Positions 60,170 through 64,000 of a DNA stretch of 64,000 bases are shown one piece after another; position 1 is the stretch's first letter, and every line of letters starts with the position of its first letter. This DNA comes from Drosophila miranda (lineage: Eukaryota; Arthropoda; Insecta; Diptera; Drosophilidae), in assembly GCF_003369915.1 (NCBI RefSeq), contig NW_022881614.1:6345001-6409000 (forward strand), given 5' to 3'. Position numbers and translations under genes: made by a program. The notes below the pieces were generated by a model. It searched no databases and had not been told where the DNA came from. It saw nothing but the letters and a program-made list of their open reading frames with translations.

Positions 60170-60376
60170 ATGCCGCTGCGACATAGTCCTCAGCAAAACA
60201 ATCCGCTGAGTTCGGAAAACTTTTGCGGCATTTGTTGCTCCGAAATGTCCAATACTCAGCCGTGTTTTTGTACTCCGTGCAATCACGTTTTCCATAAAGC
60301 ATGTCTGGAAGAATGGTTCCCTCATCACGATGATTGTCCGAACTGTAGCCGAGTATGTTATCTCAAGCAAAACTAG
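60170..60376 (+). CDS. RING-H2 ORF at the head of RING-gypsy element 2
   Basis: The 68-residue ORF (MPLRHSP start) has C-x2-C-x14-C-x-H-x2-H-x2-C-x10-C-x2-C, exactly the ligand spacing of the ORF at 2.2-2.8 kb, though other residues differ widely. It carries Trp before the last Cys pair (EEWF), a feature of many E2-binding RING-H2 domains. A TAG at 60374-60376 closes it; the linker continues in another frame from ~60355. Confidence 0.85.
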   Translation: MPLRHSPQQNNPLSSENFCGICCSEMSNTQPCFCTPCNHVFHKACLEEWFPHHDDCPNCSRVCYLKQN

Positions 60377-61071
60377 TTGTTGGCAATTGTTCTCCAAACA
60401 AGCCGCAGCCGGAACCAACAGAATTACCCGGTCCCTCGGGAATTACTACTCGAAGTCTTGCCAAAGCTTTGGAGGTCGTACAGACCCCGGCAAATGGACA
60501 TTTTCAGCCAGAGACGGGAAAGATATCCGAGGGAAATTGCAAGAATACCCAATTGAGCCAAATTCCAACTGTAGGTTCAGTCTCGGTAGAACGAGCCACT
60601 AGGCCAACTCGTTCCAAAAGAACTCGAGCACCAGCCAAAAAGCAGGTCCCGAAGTTCCCGCCAGGTCGATCTTCCGGTCCGGAAGTAGTGTGTTTGTCGG
60701 GATTGGATGCTAGCCGTAGCTCCAACCAGACTGAAGCTCCGTCAGCTAATGTCGCCACTCACTCTAGCCCTTGGGAAGCACCCAATGCACGGACAGCCCC
60801 TCTAAGCCAGGGGTTGGACTTGGATGTCCTCCAACAGATAATTGAGCGCACTGTGGCCAGAGCCATATCCACTTTGCAGATTCAGCCGCCAGCGAGTCCG
60901 CAGGAAGGGTATGCGAGGCCAAATATCCCAACACCAGTTTCATGTATAAACAGCATGACTAGCCTGCGAACGGCCAAGACGGCCAACATTATGCAAAAGT
61001 GGAATGTTCCTTTTGATGGTTCTACCGAAGGTTTAAGGGTAGGGAATTCATTTACCGAGTCAAAACATTAA
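60355..61071 (+). pseudogene. RING-gypsy element 2 Gag linker and capsid start
   Basis: A Pro/Ser/Thr-rich linker with a TTRSLAK patch parallels TRSKGR in element 1. An Ile/Ala helical stretch (VLQQIIERTVARAIST) follows, then WNVPFDGSTEGLRV at the capsid start. Near 61040 the frame shifts and soon stops. Confidence 0.7.
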
Positions 61072-61105
61072 CCGATGAAACCTTGGATAGCGATTTTCTC
61101 GGCCT

Positions 61106-61828
61106 TTGCAAACATTTACACATCTTGCTGGTTGGCAAACCGCGCGATTGGTATTGGAGATACCACAAGCAGGTAGATCGCATCGTTTGGGCAGAATTTT
61201 GTGCAGCTCTTATATATATAAATATAAAGACTATCGTTCTGAGTTTATGAGAAAGGAATTGATTCGAGCTCGAAAGCAACACGTCGGAGAACCTTTCGTC
61301 GCTTTTCACGACGCCGTGGCTGGTCTTATAGATAAATTTGGCATTAAAATGGCGGAAGAGGAATTAATAGAAATATTAAAAGCAAATTTGCTTCCCGAAA
61401 CCCGTCACAAAATCTTATATCAGTCCATTAGCTCAGTTGGTCAATTGAGAAGATTAGTACAGATGCATGAAAATCTAGTGCAGGAGTTACAGAAATCTGA
61501 CAAGTCTCGGCCACCGGTCGGCCGCCGTTCGATACATAGTCTGGAGGAATCGCGCCCTGAAAGCGATCAAGAAGAGTATGAGGATATCAGCGTAGAGGCC
61601 ATTCAAAGTTCGACTGCTAAGCGTTCTTGTTGGAATTGTGAGGAGCTTGGACATGTGTGGGAAAATTGTATGGCAGATAGGCGGTATTTTGTTGCGGCTG
61701 TGGAGCTCCGAATGTCTATAAGCCGCAGTGCCAAACATGCCTTCGTAGAGCTTCGGAAAACCGTCAGAAGGGTGCATCCAACAACAGCCGGATGCCCCCA
61801 AAAAACCACCAATAATCTTGTGCGTTGA
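61106..61828 (+). pseudogene. RING-gypsy element 2 Gag capsid end and zinc knuckle
   Basis: It has capsid helices, a CWNCEELGH knuckle (61627-61653) and the start of the second cluster. Just after RRYF the frame shifts, so the second FC..CG cluster is read in another frame. A TATATATA run at 61210-61219 lies inside the coding region and looks like an expansion. Confidence 0.72.
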
Positions 61829-62813
61829 CTTAGAGCGAGACAAGAAGAGTTTGGCTTCTTGTTGTGAGAAAAGAAAGGAAACGAATACGATCGTAAAGAG
61901 AAGTTGTCGGTTTTTACCCTATCCCGAACGGATTCATAAATATTTGGAGGTTCGAAACAGAATTTTTAATGAAAAACCACATGAAGTCCCAAAACGAATC
62001 CAGCGTTTAAGAAAATATTATGATAATGTCAAAAATAACCGTAGACTGTTAGTTTCCGCTATTATTAATAGTCCCAAGGATATGCGCAGTTATGCCGAAG
62101 TATCCTTTCTGGGTCGAACATAACAGGGGCTGTTAGACACCGGCGCAAGTATCAGCTGTATAGGTGCTGAAGTAGCTCAGACTGATTTTTCATCCATTTC
62201 TGAATATAAACTAATAAAAGCAACTGCAAAAACTGCAGATGGCCAAAGTCAACAGATACTGGGGGTATTAAATGTCATCATGCGTTATCGAACTATCGAG
62301 AAACCCATGAAGTTATATATAATTCCATCCCTGACACAAAATCTAATCCTAGGTCACGATTTTTGGAGATCCTTTTCGCTGGCCCCAGACATCATTGCAG
62401 CTGTCGAGATAAGCTCGAAAGACGATGAGGCAGCCGAACCAGATCCCTTACGGTATCCTTTAACTAGGCAGCAAAACCAACAACTCGAGGTAGTTAAACA
62501 GTTATTTCCCAACGCGACGGAGGGACTAGGGCGTACGGCCTTGCTTAAGCATCATATCGATGTAGGTCAGGCCGCCCCCGTAAAACAACGCTTTTACCCG
62601 GTTAGCCCAGCGGTGGAAAAGTTGATTTATGCTGAGGTAGATCGCATGCTCCAACTAGGCGTTATCGAACCGTCATCCAGTGCTTGGAGTTCGCCAATGC
62701 GACTGGTTCTCAAGCCCAACAAAGTCCGTCTGTGTCTCGATGCTCGAAGACTGAATGAAGTCACCCGTAAGGATGCCTACCCATTACCAAGTATCGATGG
62801 TATTTTTCACTAA
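61818..62813 (+). pseudogene. RING-gypsy element 2 protease and start of reverse transcriptase (truncated)
   Basis: One frame with a single TAA at 62121-62123 just before protease. The protease site is DTGAS (62135-62149), then LILGHDFWRSF. RT opens with KQRFYPVSPAVEK and VRLCLDARRLNEV and ends at 62811 at PSIDGIF, where unrelated sequence begins. The catalytic part of RT and the rest of Pol are absent. Confidence 0.8.
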
Positions 62814-62967
62814 TACACACAAGCGAAGTACAAAGCGGAATCGGACAGCTCGCACAGCCGCACAGCTAAAGGCATTAGCTGTAATCCCTTTGCTTTCGGT
62901 TCCCACGTTTATACGTATACAGGGTGTCTTTTTCGGTCGTGCTGAGTGACTCTTTTAAAACCTCAAC
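62812..62967 (+). other. Junction and leader of BEL/Pao-type element
   Basis: 156 bp between the truncated RT and the next start codon. No LTR or primer site is evident, so this may be a partial leader. Confidence 0.35.
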
Positions 62968-64000
62968 ATGGCAGCACCTGAGCCTACCAATGTCGCGAAC
63001 GCAGCAATGCCGAGTGATGTAGATTTCTACAAGCACAAGGCCGAGTCCATCGCGCGCCAACTAAAAGCCATGGATCGCTTTCTCACCAAGGAAGAGCTTG
63101 ACGAGTTAGATGAGGCAGAACTTCAAGCTCGCTTAGAGCAGATCGAGCGAATGAATGCGGATTTCGATGCCGCTCAAACGAGCCTTGAAAGGCTGGATTT
63201 CCTGCAGTTAGCCCATGATGCCCGGCTGGACTTTTCGAATGTTTATGTCAAGGTTAGGTCCAGGCTGTCGCGGGAGTTGATGGCTGCTCGCACGGTAAAT
63301 GTTGCCAATTCAACGGCTCGGCATACTCTCGAGGGGAATTCGTCGTTGTTCGCCTATAATAGTGTAGGCCGTTCTCGAATGCCCGAGTTGCAGCTTCCGC
63401 GATTCGGGGGGAACTACATGGATTGGCCAGAATTCCACTCGATGTTCTCGACAATGGTGCACAAAGACCATCGTATACCAATCATCGAAAAATTCCAATA
63501 TCTTCGTGGATGTCTAGATGGTGCTGCGCTGGATACGATTCGTTCCTTGGAACTTTCTGAGGAGAATTACGACAAGGCGTTGAATTTGCTAATGCTGCGA
63601 TTCGATAATAAACTGTTAAGGCTATTTTCGGGCTGCAAGGGGTGGAGAAGGGCTCAGCTATCGGCTTGCACTTCAGACCTTGGCGACCCCGCAGGAGATT
63701 TCGGATGGGTTGCTGATCTTCATCATAGGCACGAAACTGGACCACAAAACAAAGGAGAAATGGGAAGAGAACTTGCCGACGTCAGGATTGCCTCGGTGGT
63801 CAAGCATGGCCTCATTTTTGGAAGCGAGATGTCGGATGTTGGAGAATTTGGGATCAGCCATGGCAACAAGTCCTAGTCAACAGGTGGGAGAAGACAAACC
63901 TGTCACCCTTATCACCTCCAGTAACGACCATCCTAACCCCATATGTAACCATTGCAATTCCTCCGAGCATTACATATCTAGATGTCAGGCATTCCTGAAT
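62968..64000 (+). pseudogene. BEL/Pao-type Gag (frameshifted, runs off right edge)
   Basis: The ATG at 62968 opens a frame with a coiled-coil N-terminus and the BEL/Pao capsid signature LPRFGGNYMDWPEF, then FQYLRGCLDGAA. Near 63640-63676 frames change; homology goes on from 63677 in one open frame with ISDGLLIFIIGTKLD, MASFLEARCRMLE and a zinc knuckle CNHC...H...C (about 63945-63985) at the edge. The ORF end at 63876 is therefore out of frame. Confidence 0.82.

Larger units (their letters stand above)
60170..62811 (+). mobile_element. RING-gypsy element 2 (5' part only)
   Basis: Order is RING-H2, linker, capsid, knuckles, protease, RT start, as in element 1, with several frame breaks and a sharp right truncation. 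No LTR is seen at the left, where the ISY array abuts. Confidence 0.82.

Overview
The window is insect nuclear DNA. It has short GT-AG introns, opa-type Gln and Ser runs, Ty3/gypsy and BEL/Pao retroelements, and many copies of a ~1.1 kb non-autonomous Helentron of the DINE-1/SGM/ISY kind known from the Drosophila obscura group. The one host gene I recognise with confidence is brown (bw), an ABCG half-transporter that lies on Muller element C (2R) in D. melanogaster. Decaying bw copies, tandem amplification, dense retroelements and ISY arrays on Muller C fit the neo-Y of D. miranda best. Muller C pericentromeric heterochromatin or another obscura-group Y segment remain possible. The species call is inference.

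Layout. 1-6.7 kb: a minus-strand Ty3/gypsy element (RING-gypsy 1) with open Pol, a zinc-knuckle Gag and an upstream RING-H2 domain, followed by an ISY copy and probable leader/LTR. 6.8-11.15 kb: a decayed plus-strand gypsy element with a tRNA-Pro-type primer site. 11.15-21.15 kb: a minus-strand LTR element with both LTRs, its leader broken by another ISY. 21.15-25.8 kb: a promoter-like intergenic stretch and an eight-exon nuclear-protein gene with a possible 5' frameshift.

26.85-49.46 kb: two head-to-tail copies of an ~11.3 kb unit. Each holds, all on the minus strand, bw, a pickpocket (DEG/ENaC) channel gene, the N-terminal half of a SMYD gene and the C-terminal half of another SMYD gene. 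It also holds a full ISY, a stretch with a tRNA-Lys primer site, and a ~338 bp tandem repeat. The copies share old lesions (bw frameshift, SMYD/ppk deletion fusion, ppk frame break) and have private ones. The junction between them is a 199-bp-arm palindrome made of two inverted ISY pieces.

49.2-60.16 kb: ten head-to-tail ISY monomers, the last eight in a three-monomer higher-order repeat of ~3.26 kb. 60.17-62.8 kb: a second RING-gypsy element (plus strand), truncated inside reverse transcriptase. 62.8-64 kb: a BEL/Pao-type Gag running off the window.

The most unusual points are the RING-H2 domain at the head of Gag in two related gypsy elements with identical metal-ligand spacing; the placement of ISY next to their gag start codons; and the higher-order satellite formed from a Helentron. 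No tRNA, rRNA or CRISPR locus was seen.
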